Shown here piece by piece: positions 1-7,963 of a stretch of 48,581 nt of DNA. A program made the position numbers and the translations under genes. Origin of the DNA: Patescibacteria group bacterium (lineage in GTDB: Bacteria > Patescibacteriota > Patescibacteriia > SG8-24); contig JAQTNC010000009.1 in assembly GCA_028714475.1 (NCBI GenBank), positions 1-48,581 on the forward strand, in the 5' to 3' direction. Each line of letters opens with the position of its first letter. Position 1 is the stretch's first letter. The notes under the pieces were generated by a model. The model worked only from the letters and a program-made list of their open reading frames with translations. It did not search any database and had not been told where the DNA came from.

Positions 1-130
1 CGGTCGACGGACAGGTACCATCGGCCGCGGATGTCCTTGGGGTAGGTGGTGGGGTTCATATTCCCTCAGTTAACACCTGTCAGCCATGTCCCCGGCAACT
101 GTCAGCGCATGGTGTTAACTCTACGGAATA

Positions 131-159
131 TTGACAAAAGGCTGTTATTGTGCTATATC
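131..159 (+). promoter_or_regulatory. sigma70-like promoter (TTGACA-17-TATATC)
   Basis: ttgaca at 131-136, tatatc at 154-159, upstream of the ORF at 206. Confidence 0.6.
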
Positions 160-205
160 TAACCTCTGTCCTAGGCGGTCTAGGCAGGCAACAGGAGGTT
201 TCTCG

Positions 206-655
206 ATGAGGACCTTAAAAGCATTGCAGCGTTTGATAAGAAAAACCGTAAACGGCGACCGTCACTACGAGGCGACTGGCAAAATCGCGTTCTGGTACGG
301 AACGTGCCCGGTCGAACCCAATCTCGAAACCCTGGCGCAGGCAATCAGAGAAGCCGATGCGGAACACCCTTGGATTGACGAGCCCCTGCCCGACGAGCAA
401 TGGGAAAGCATCTGGCACATGTCCAAGGGCGAATTGGTCAAACACCGCATCACCAGCAACGACGAGGACAAGACGGAACGAGTCGTCTGGTTCAGAATCG
501 TGACCAAGAATGCCTACATGCGCCGGGCGCAGGTCTATGCCTACGAAAGGTACCTGAACGCGCTGGCGCAAACGCTTGCCAAACGCCATCTTCCGCTGGT
601 CAAGGAAGTCAGCGCCGTGGTCGAGGTGATCGCCTCCACGCGCTTCGAAGTCTGA
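206..655 (+). CDS. hypothetical protein (about 149 aa)
   Basis: ORF in the 131..655 frame; AGGAGG immediately upstream of ATG at 206; promoter upstream. Confidence 0.7.
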   Translation: MRTLKALQRLIRKTVNGDRHYEATGKIAFWYGTCPVEPNLETLAQAIREADAEHPWIDEPLPDEQWESIWHMSKGELVKHRITSNDEDKTERVVWFRIVTKNAYMRRAQVYAYERYLNALAQTLAKRHLPLVKEVSAVVEVIASTRFEV

Positions 656-748
656 CCGACTTCTGCCTCGCACAGAGAAGCCTCGCGCTTCACGTGTGCG
701 AGGCTTTTCTGTTTCTTAAATCATTCCTTGCGGACAATTGGCTGTATT

Positions 749-800
749 CTTTCTGGATTCCGGCCCCGTAGAACGGGGCATGCTTTCGCCGGAATGACGG
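749..800. repeat. dispersed palindrome (tggattccgg...ccggaatgac) interrupted by a CCCCG/CGGGG hairpin
   Basis: outer arms TGGATTCCGG/CCGGAATGAC with GCCCCGtagaaCGGGGC inside. Confidence 0.6.
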
Positions 801-921
801 TTTTTTTGCTAACGAAAACTTCCGTTCGCGACCGCGGCGGGCGACACGTCGCCCGCATCTAACTCCGCGAGCGCACTCCCCTCTCTAATCGGCGGGACGA
901 TTCCAAAAAAGCGACCGGCGG

Positions 922-997
922 GCGGGGCCGGTTCCGGAGTCATTCGCTCGCGCAATTCCGCATCCAGCGCGAGCGCTGACGACGGAACCGGCCCCGC
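922..997. repeat. large imperfect inverted repeat (about 31-nt arms)
   Basis: gcggggccggttccg...cgctcgcgc pairs with gcgcgagcg...cggaaccggccccgc. Confidence 0.75.
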
Positions 998-1073
998 GCG
1001 GCGGGAGCGGCCCCGGACGGCGGACGCCTCCCAACAACTCCTCGATATTTTGAACCGGGCAATGGCTGCGCCA

Positions 1074-1259
1074 CCCCGTAAAGTCCGCCGAAGGCGGACC
1101 ACGGGGCAGGCGTGAACACCAGCGTTCGTCCAAGGAAAGGCCCCGTAAAATGAATTGCTTCGCGGTTCGTCACGGGGCACATGGCCGCGCCGCGTGAAAC
1201 CCAGCGTGCGTTCATCGAATGGCCCCGTAAAGAGGCTCGCTCCGCTCGCCTCCTCGGGG
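1074..1259. repeat. array of three hairpins with a conserved CCCCGTaaa.../CGGGG basal stem and variable inner stems
   Basis: copies at 1074-1106, 1141-1177 and 1223-1259, with similar linkers (gtgaaMMccagcgtKcgt...). Confidence 0.75.
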
Positions 1260-1298
1260 CCACGTAAAAAACCCAGACGAGCTGGGTTTTTTACGTGG
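1260..1298 (-). terminator. bidirectional intrinsic terminator downstream of tRNA-Pro
   Basis: perfect 17-bp arms ccacgtaaaaaacccag / ctgggttttttacgtgg; one arm includes the tRNA CCA. Confidence 0.85.
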
Positions 1299-1369
1299 TC
1301 GGGCCAAGAGGAATCGGACCTCCGACTCACCCACCCCAAGGGTGTGTATTACCACTATACTATGGCCCG
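1296..1369 (-). tRNA. tRNA-Pro (anticodon GGG), CCA encoded
   Basis: minus strand CGGGCCA...CACCC-TTGGGGT-GGGTG...TGGCCCG-A-CCA: 7-bp acceptor stem, anticodon loop TTGGGGT, T arm GGAGGTCCGATTCCTC-like. Confidence 0.92.
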
Positions 1370-1421
1370 ATGAGTCCCTGTTCAATTGTACTTTATCACG
1401 GTTTACTTGGAGCAACTGTTA

Positions 1422-1835
1422 TTAATCGAGCCGATTCGCCAAGATTTCTCCCAAATCGGTATTCAACACCCTTATCCTGTCGAAACAATGGTTAATCCGC
1501 GATTCCATTTCTTCACGGCCCAAGGAAATGGCGGGCAATTGACTGGACGGATCCTCGCTTTCTTTGAACAGTTCTGTGTTCTGCTCGGCTGCCTGTAATT
1601 CATCCTCGATCTCATCCAACACCAGGTGCATTTCCATCAGCTGATCATCCGACAGGGGGCATTCCTCGCCGACCCGATGCGGATCATCATCGTCGTCATT
1701 CTTGAGTTCACTCATGATCCTCCGGCGCAAGGCACCAAGGGCGGCCAATGCCTCTTCGGCATTGCCGCGCAAATCTTCAACCCAAGCAGACTCTCGTTCG
1801 GCTTCTGGCATTACTTCTCGTCCGAAAGTTTCCAC
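1422..1835 (-). CDS. hypothetical acidic, helix-rich protein (GTG start; possible upstream start at 1865 blocked by a TAA)
   Basis: 137-aa ORF; convincing RBS-ATG lies 30 nt upstream in frame but is followed by TAA at codon 5. Confidence 0.55.
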   Translation of the reverse strand: METFGREVMPEAERESAWVEDLRGNAEEALAALGALRRRIMSELKNDDDDDPHRVGEECPLSDDQLMEMHLVLDEIEDELQAAEQNTELFKESEDPSSQLPAISLGREEMESRINHCFDRIRVLNTDLGEILANRLD

Positions 1836-1909
1836 AACGGAGCCGGTTAATTATTCCAGCGCCATCCTACTCCTTTGCCGTCAAAACGGCAACCGTTCGC
1901 GTCGGGGCG

Positions 1910-2656
1910 TTACCGCCCAACGATGGCCACGTCCACCCAACGGCCGACGAGCATCGCGGCCTCCGGCGTGTCCTTGAGCGACCCGATCAGGTGGTCAGTC
2001 GAATCAACGTCGGCAACGTATGCCTGCTTGTAATACATGAGGCGCATGGCCAAATCCTCGCGGCCCAACTCCGGATGAAATTGGACGCCGTAAATCCCGG
2101 TGCCGGGAAAGGTGAACGCCTGGGTTGGGCAGCGTTCGGAGGCGGCGAGCCGGACGGCGCCGCTCGGCAATTCGCTGACCCGGTCCTTGTGGCCGGCTTG
2201 GGCCAGGAACCGCTCGGGCATCTGGCTGAAGAGAGGGTCATAGGTCGCGTCCGCCGTACACCACGCCTCAATCGTCCCGACTTCGCGGTGCTCGAGGTCG
2301 TGCACGACCTGGCCGCCGAAAATCTTCGCGAGCATCTGGTGCCCCCAACTGCAACCGAGAATCGGCAGACCGCGCTGCCTTGCTTCCCGCACTACCGCCT
2401 CCAAGCTGGCGATGTTCGGCACGTCATCGAGCACAGAATAATCGCCGCTGCCGCCGATGATGATGCCGTGAACGCCTTCGAGTTTGCTCATGAGAACCGG
2501 CTCTTCCACCAAATCATGCGCCTTGACTTGGCTGTCCGAAAGACCACCGCTCGTCTCGAAACAGGTTATCTCGTGAATCTTCATGGCCTGGTCGTGACGC
2601 GCTTGGACGAGGAGAAGTTTGACTTCGCGGCGGTTGGTTGGAGCGCTCATATTCAT
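1910..2656 (-). CDS. class I glutamine amidotransferase-like protein
   Basis: GCSWGHQ nucleophile elbow and GVQFHPE motif; ORF extension beyond 2656 runs toward a dispersed repeat. Confidence 0.85.
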   Translation of the reverse strand: MNMSAPTNRREVKLLLVQARHDQAMKIHEITCFETSGGLSDSQVKAHDLVEEPVLMSKLEGVHGIIIGGSGDYSVLDDVPNIASLEAVVREARQRGLPILGCSWGHQMLAKIFGGQVVHDLEHREVGTIEAWCTADATYDPLFSQMPERFLAQAGHKDRVSELPSGAVRLAASERCPTQAFTFPGTGIYGVQFHPELGREDLAMRLMYYKQAYVADVDSTDHLIGSLKDTPEAAMLVGRWVDVAIVGR

Positions 2657-2687
2657 GTTTAGATTTTTCACGACTTTGTTGGGCACC

Positions 2688-2868
2688 GAATGAAGACTCC
2701 CCGGGCTCACGCCCGGGGTATCTAACGCCCCATCCTGTTTCATTCACCGTAGCCCACTGCCCCCTACGCCCTCCGGGCTTCGGGGGATTCACGCGTCAGG
2801 AACCCGGGCTGACCCCACTACGCAATGCTTCGTGGGGCACCGCGCCCGGGGTATTCGGCGGAGGTGAA
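2688..2868. repeat. dispersed hairpin-rich element, copy 1
   Basis: shares gaatgaagactccccgg...cccatcctgtttcattcaccgtagcccactgcccc...ctccgggcttcgggggattcacgcgtcagg...cccggggtattcggcggaggtgaa with 13072-13305. Confidence 0.9.
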
Positions 2869-2897
2869 CAAAAAGCGGCCGCGCGCGGCTGCCGCTC
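2869..2897 (-). terminator. intrinsic terminator of the thioredoxin-like gene
   Basis: minus strand GCGGCAGCCGCGCGCGGCCGCTTTTTGTT. Confidence 0.6.
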
Positions 2898-2912
2898 GTG
2901 GTGGCGGGGGTG

Positions 2913-3428
2913 TCAGAAACCGACCGTATTCGGCTCGTTAGGTACGGGTGATGGCGAGACCGGGGCGGCGTTCGTCGGTGCCGTGACGGCGGGCTGGTTC
3001 GGGGCGGTTGTGACAGCGTCCTGAAAGGGGCAACCGGCCTTGGCCGCGAGTTCGGCCATCGTGATTTCGCCGCTTTGCCGCTGGCCGTCCGCAAAAACCC
3101 AGGTCGGGTAACCCGTGATGCCGGCGTCGGCGCATTCCTTGGCCTGCCCGTTCGGTGCGCTCTCGTCGCTGCACTCGACATAAGGCAGCTTGTCAGCGGC
3201 GGCGCCGAAGGCCTCTTTCTGTTTCTGGCAATGCGGGCACCACTTGGCGCCGTACATTTTCGCCCCCTTGTCGGACAGACATTGGGCCAATTCCGTCGCG
3301 GTCGCCTCGTCCATTTTCTGTCCATCTCCCGTGCGGCTCATGGCCACGCCGGTCACGATCGCGGCCACGACGACGAACACGCCGACAACACCGAATATCG
3401 CCAGCCTTTTGTCTTGTGATTGTTTCAC
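2913..3428 (-). CDS. membrane-anchored thioredoxin-fold protein (CPHC)
   Basis: N-terminal TM (LAIFGVVGVFVVVAAIVTGVAM), YGAKWCPHCQKQKEAFG, GYPTWVF cis-Pro motif; likely GTG start at 3428. Confidence 0.8.
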   Translation of the reverse strand: MKQSQDKRLAIFGVVGVFVVVAAIVTGVAMSRTGDGQKMDEATATELAQCLSDKGAKMYGAKWCPHCQKQKEAFGAAADKLPYVECSDESAPNGQAKECADAGITGYPTWVFADGQRQSGEITMAELAAKAGCPFQDAVTTAPNQPAVTAPTNAAPVSPSPVPNEPNTVGF

Positions 3429-3766
3429 ATGGGTTGGGTTATTTGTCTTGTCGTGCAAAAAGTGCCCAGCCCAAGCAAGTACGGGTGACCGGGCACCGTT
3501 CGTAGACTGCGGACATGCCGCAGGCCGCTGTTTATGAAGAGCCGGACGACAGAAGCGGAAACCGCCCCAGTAGCCGGCGCTCACGACAAGACATGATTAT
3601 TATAGCTACCTTTGATTAATGCGCAATACGGGGGATGTGGATAGTTTTTCGGCATTAAATGGCGCTTTTTCCCGCACAAACACAATCCCCCGAACCAAGG
3701 CTGGTTCGGGGGCGGGAGCGCCTTGAGATCAAGGCGTCTCATTGCGAGAAAGGACGGGTCGGCGGC

Positions 3767-4249
3767 CTAACGGCCGGGGTGCGGCATGGACGGCAGGACG
3801 CCTTTGGGTAGGGTTCGCTGTTCGCCGCTCGGCAGAGTTAGACACTCGGCCAGAACCGTCACCGCGCGGCAATGCGCGCAGGCAATCAGGATCATCCGAT
3901 ACGGATAGCCCTGACCGGCGACGCTGGTGTCGAAGGTGCAGGTCACGATCTTGTTCGCGCAACCGCACTCGGGACAATCGGTGTGAACCGCGCCGTCGGC
4001 AACGGATTCGACGCAAGCCGTGAGCAGGCGGTGGCCCGAATCGACCTTTTCGCCCGCTCCCCGACCGATGCCCAACGGATTGGGGACGTCGGTCGAGAAG
4101 CTGCTGACGTTCGCCCAGTGTACCGGCGAATCCGTACCCGCGGACAGGCCGGTTTGTACCATCTCGTACGGGTCGAGGACGGGACGGACGCGACCGCCAA
4201 AAAACCATTGTCTCTTTTCGCTGCCTTTGCTGACGTCTGACTGTTGCAT
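3767..4249 (-). CDS. hypothetical protein with CPEC...CAHC zinc-ribbon-like pairs
   Basis: start MQQSD at 4249 preceded by GAGGG; CxxC pairs. Confidence 0.7.
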   Translation of the reverse strand: MQQSDVSKGSEKRQWFFGGRVRPVLDPYEMVQTGLSAGTDSPVHWANVSSFSTDVPNPLGIGRGAGEKVDSGHRLLTACVESVADGAVHTDCPECGCANKIVTCTFDTSVAGQGYPYRMILIACAHCRAVTVLAECLTLPSGEQRTLPKGVLPSMPHPGR

Positions 4250-4566
4250 GATGCCCTCTTGTCTGGACGGTTGGGGTGGAGACGGACGAACCGTAGCCAC
4301 GATGGAAAAAACAAAGCCCCGCTTGGTGAGCGGGGCGGTCTCTCGTTTCAGGTGAATCGCTTGATTCAGTGATACTAGAAGCCGCCTCGCCGATAAAACG
4401 GGGTAAACCAAAACGCAAACGCGCTCACGTTCCGGACGGACAGATTGGCGGTTGCGGTGGTCATACAGGGGCAGTATGCCTCACGGTCGGGATGGTGTCA
4501 AGCGGATGGCGGCAATAAAAACAGAGAAGTGAGAACCGTTCTGGCCCGACCTTGTGGAGGGCCATG

Positions 4567-4585
4567 CCCCTCGACAAGCTCGGGG
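4567..4585. repeat. uninterrupted dispersed palindrome CCCCTCGACAAGCTCGGGG
   Basis: exact reverse complement CCCCGAGCTTGTCGAGGGG is the reconstructed host palindrome at 23176-23221. Confidence 0.8.
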
Positions 4586-4646
4586 CAGAAAAATGACAAT
4601 TGATGGATTAAAGACATGGTTTCTCATAATCTTGCTCCGCAACTTC

Positions 4647-4674
4647 AAAAGTGCCAGCTTGCGCTGGCACTTTT
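4647..4674 (-). terminator. intrinsic terminator of ndk
   Basis: aaaagtgccagc-ttgc-gctggcactttt. Confidence 0.85.
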
Positions 4675-4677
4675 GTA

Positions 4678-5175
4678 CTATTTCTTGATGGTGAACTTCG
4701 TGTACGACGGGTTGCGCTCGACGAGCTCCTCCGGCTTGAACCAGACGCCGATTTCGGTCTCGGCCTCTTCCGGGCTAGCCGAGGCGTGGATGAGGTTGAA
4801 AATGCCGATGCCTTTCTCGTCCGCGTGACTGAAGGAAACATGGGCGTAATCGCCGCGGATGGAGCCAGGCACGGCGACCTTCGGTTCTGTGGCGCCGACC
4901 ATCTTGCGCACGATCTCGACGATATCTACGCCCTCGAGACACATGGCGATGATCGGGCCGGACATGAGCATCTCGATCATCATCTCGCGCACCTTTTCGC
5001 CACGACGACGGGCGAGGTCATCGGTGTAATGCTTCATCGCTGTGTCCTTCTCGGAAACGAGCAGCTTGAGGCCGACAAACTGGGCGCCGACGCGTTCGAA
5101 ACGGGTGATGATTTCACCGGTGATGCCGCGATCGAGGGCGTCGGGCTTAAGCAGGACGAGCGTGCGTTGGATCAT
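4678..5175 (-). CDS. ndk: nucleoside diphosphate kinase
   Basis: RTLVLLKPDALDRG, NLIHASASPEEAETEI active-site region. Confidence 0.95.
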   Translation of the reverse strand: MIQRTLVLLKPDALDRGITGEIITRFERVGAQFVGLKLLVSEKDTAMKHYTDDLARRRGEKVREMMIEMLMSGPIIAMCLEGVDIVEIVRKMVGATEPKVAVPGSIRGDYAHVSFSHADEKGIGIFNLIHASASPEEAETEIGVWFKPEELVERNPSYTKFTIKK

Positions 5176-5229
5176 ATTTCAGGCGATTAGTTTTCCGTGA
5201 GGAAATCATAAGGCGTTTCCGCAAAATTT

Positions 5230-6213
5230 TCAAGGGTTGGATAAGGCCGGGCGGTGACCGCACCAATGCCAACGGTAAGCCAACGAGGGGCAGGCGGGGG
5301 TGCCTAAATCCGGCTTTCCGTTCGGGCTGAAAACGACGCGCAGGCGGCCGTCCTGGTCAGTACGAAAAACGTTAACGCTGGCGTAGGCGAGACGGCGCAG
5401 AGTGAGCGGCGACGGATGGCCGAAGTTGTTCTTGCCGACGGAGATGGCGGCCACGGCGGGTTTCACGGCGGCGAGAAATGCGCCGGAAGTGGCGTAGGTG
5501 CTGCCGTGATGGCCGATCTTCAGGAGTTGGGCCGTAATGTCCATTTCACCGCGCTCGGCGCTCGCAATCAATTCATTTTCAACCGCGAAACCGGCATCGC
5601 CCATAAATAGCACGGCGCCACAATCGTCGCCGTTCTGGTCCAACCACGAACACGGTACCGCCAGCCGCCAGACGAGCGACTGGTCATTGGCCGATTGGTT
5701 CTCGACCGAACCGTCGTCCTGACCGGCCTCGCTTTTCGCTGTCGAGTCGTCGGTTGGCCAGAGCACCGTGAACCGCGCTCCCCCGCCGAGGTCAATCTGG
5801 TCGCCGACGAGCGACGAGACGATTTGTGTTCCGGTTTGGCGGGCGGTTTCGATAATCTCGTCGTAACGCGCCGGTCGCGACACGCCCGGACCGAATACGA
5901 GCCGCTTCACGCGGTAACGCTCTATGACGGCGGTCAGCCCTTCGAAATGGTCGGCGTGCGGATGCGTGATGATGATGGTCTCGATGGTGCGATCAAAAAA
6001 CGGCATGGCCTGACCGAGGCCGACCAGAACGGAGTGATCAGGCCCGGCGTCAATCAGTATTTCCGTCGCGCCGTGGCGGACGAGCACTGCATCGCCTTGG
6101 CCGACGTTGAGGAAATCAATGTTGACGTTTCGAACATCGGCCGCCAGCCACCACGCCGCAATTAGTGGAACGACGACGATGGCAAGTGTTGCGCTAACTC
6201 TTTTCCACTTCAT
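5230..6213 (-). CDS. ComEC-type metallo-beta-lactamase domain protein (separate polypeptide)
   Basis: FLNVGQGDAVLV, THPHADHFEG, LLKIGHHGS; overlaps the upstream ComEC core gene by 20 nt. Confidence 0.88.
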   Translation of the reverse strand: MKWKRVSATLAIVVVPLIAAWWLAADVRNVNIDFLNVGQGDAVLVRHGATEILIDAGPDHSVLVGLGQAMPFFDRTIETIIITHPHADHFEGLTAVIERYRVKRLVFGPGVSRPARYDEIIETARQTGTQIVSSLVGDQIDLGGGARFTVLWPTDDSTAKSEAGQDDGSVENQSANDQSLVWRLAVPCSWLDQNGDDCGAVLFMGDAGFAVENELIASAERGEMDITAQLLKIGHHGSTYATSGAFLAAVKPAVAAISVGKNNFGHPSPLTLRRLAYASVNVFRTDQDGRLRVVFSPNGKPDLGTPACPSLAYRWHWCGHRPALSNP

Positions 6214-7723
6214 AATCCGCTTCGGTTATTGTCATGATTTGACGACGTGGCGTTGGTGGCGGGCGCGACCAGTGGCGCCACAGGAGAAAAATCGGGATAT
6301 ATAATGCCGCCGCCATGATGGACGACAAGGAAATGTTCCACGGCGGGGCGACGCGCGCCGCCGTCGCGACCACCGTTTCCGAAAAACGCAGCAGCCCGGT
6401 GGTGAGCCAAGCCGCGGGCCAACCCAAAGGAACCATGATTGCCCCCGTGACTAGAGCGGCTGTTCCAAGCGCCATGGAAGCCGGGATGGTCGGCAGGACG
6501 AGGACATTCACGAGCGGGCCAATCCAAGACAGCCGACCGAAATCGGCCAAGATGATGGGCGTGGTGGCGATGGTCGCGCCGAGCGTTTCGGCGAGAATCT
6601 GGCGCAAGCCGAATCGCTCCGGCACGAACCGCAGACGCTCGGCGATAGGTTTGCCGAGTGCGCCCATGCCGAGGACGGCGGCAAACGACAAGCGGAAACC
6701 GATGTCATGTCTTAATGCCAACGGATCAGCCAAGAGCAGGACGGCGGCCGCGAGAATCAGCGCGGCCGTGCCGCGTGACCGTCTTCCGCACGCAACGGCA
6801 AAACAGCCAAGACAACCCATGATGGCCGCGCGCACGGCTGGTGCTTCCCCGCCCGCGATGGCGGCGAACGTGACGATTGCCGCCGAAGCCACCATCGCCG
6901 CTCGACGCCTCCGCATGGCAGTGATGGCCAAGAGCACCAGGGCCGCATCTGCCACCTTGGTTACGTTGTAGCCGGAAACCGCGAGCACGTGCGAAGCGCC
7001 GGCGTCGCGAAACGACGTAGCCAAATCCTTTGGCAAGCCGCTCGTGCCGCCGATGAGCAGGCCGAGCAGGAACGACGCTTCGGGCTCAGGCAACAGACGA
7101 CCGGCCAAGAGACGCAATTTCTTCTTAAAGGATGTCTGCCAGCAAGCCAGCCGGAATCCTATACTTTCTTCCTTTCCTATAATCGTCGGTGGCGCACGAA
7201 TGAAACACGAATAGTTGTTGCCCGACGACAAAGGCGGTTCCAGTTTGCAACGCACGGATATCTGGTCGCCCGGCGAGGCGACGGAACCGGTTGGGGCAAA
7301 CATACTGATGTCCGCTGGCCAGGTCATCTTTTCGCCTGCCCTCGTCAGCAACTGAACCTCGGACAAGACGTAGCTTGTTCCTTTTAATCCGGGGTTCGGT
7401 TCGGAGACAATCATCGCGTTGAGACTAATCGTGCCGGACGGCGGCGAAAGATTGGTCGGTGACAATGCCGCTACGACGGCGTCGAAACGGCTCAGGGCAA
7501 GAAAACCACATGTCAACATCAACGCGGCGAACCGCCAGCGCGGCCATCGCCAAACGATAACCGCCGCGACCATCGCGACCCCAGCCAAACCGAACCACGC
7601 CGCCGCACCCCACCACACCCGCTCGTTCCACGCATGAACGCCAATCGCCGCAACGACCGCCACCGCGCAGCCAGCCAGCGTCTTCGACGGCGATTCGACC
7701 CATTTTTTGACCCCTTCGCCCAT
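6194..7723 (-). CDS. ComEC/Rec2-family competence membrane protein
   Basis: multi-TM ORF with SHVLAVSGYNVTKVADA and a ComEC core; directly followed by the MBL gene. Confidence 0.88.
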   Translation of the reverse strand: MGEGVKKWVESPSKTLAGCAVAVVAAIGVHAWNERVWWGAAAWFGLAGVAMVAAVIVWRWPRWRFAALMLTCGFLALSRFDAVVAALSPTNLSPPSGTISLNAMIVSEPNPGLKGTSYVLSEVQLLTRAGEKMTWPADISMFAPTGSVASPGDQISVRCKLEPPLSSGNNYSCFIRAPPTIIGKEESIGFRLACWQTSFKKKLRLLAGRLLPEPEASFLLGLLIGGTSGLPKDLATSFRDAGASHVLAVSGYNVTKVADAALVLLAITAMRRRRAAMVASAAIVTFAAIAGGEAPAVRAAIMGCLGCFAVACGRRSRGTAALILAAAVLLLADPLALRHDIGFRLSFAAVLGMGALGKPIAERLRFVPERFGLRQILAETLGATIATTPIILADFGRLSWIGPLVNVLVLPTIPASMALGTAALVTGAIMVPLGWPAAWLTTGLLRFSETVVATAARVAPPWNISLSSIMAAALYIPIFLLWRHWSRPPPTPRRQIMTITEADYEVEKS

Positions 7724-7864
7724 AGCGCGAGGGTTTTAGCAGGGCGGCTAAAAAGACGCAAGGGCAAAAATGACTCCGATGCTGTTTTGGGTAAATCGAG
7801 GCTTTTTCGCATTTTGCAAGGAACCACAATCCCCAGCCGCTCGCTCAGGGTCGCTCGGGGAAGA

Positions 7865-7957
7865 AATTGGAATGGATTCTCGGGTCGAGCCCGAGGATGA
7901 CGGAAAATTTTTTTTCAAAAGGTGCCAGTCCCCATTCGGGGACAGGCACCTTTTTCA
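7865..7957. repeat. dispersed palindromes (tggattctcgggtcgagcccgaggatgacgg; aggtgccagtcccc-attc-ggggacaggcacct)
   Basis: inverted repeats; the second also acts as a plausible leuS terminator. Confidence 0.7.
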
Positions 7958-7963
7958 TTCCGA

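Noticed and set aside
809-1339. Minus-strand ORF of 176 aa covering the hairpin island
   Set aside because: Spans three hairpin repeats, a terminator and part of tRNA-Pro; composition looks like translated repeat DNA.
2657-2743. N-terminal extension of the amidotransferase ORF (MKQDGALDTPGVSPGSLHS...)
   Set aside because: This peptide is encoded by the dispersed repeat; a similar peptide (MKQDGVLDTPAVRPGSLHS) arises from the other copy at 13.1 kb, so the true start is probably at 2656 or 2650.
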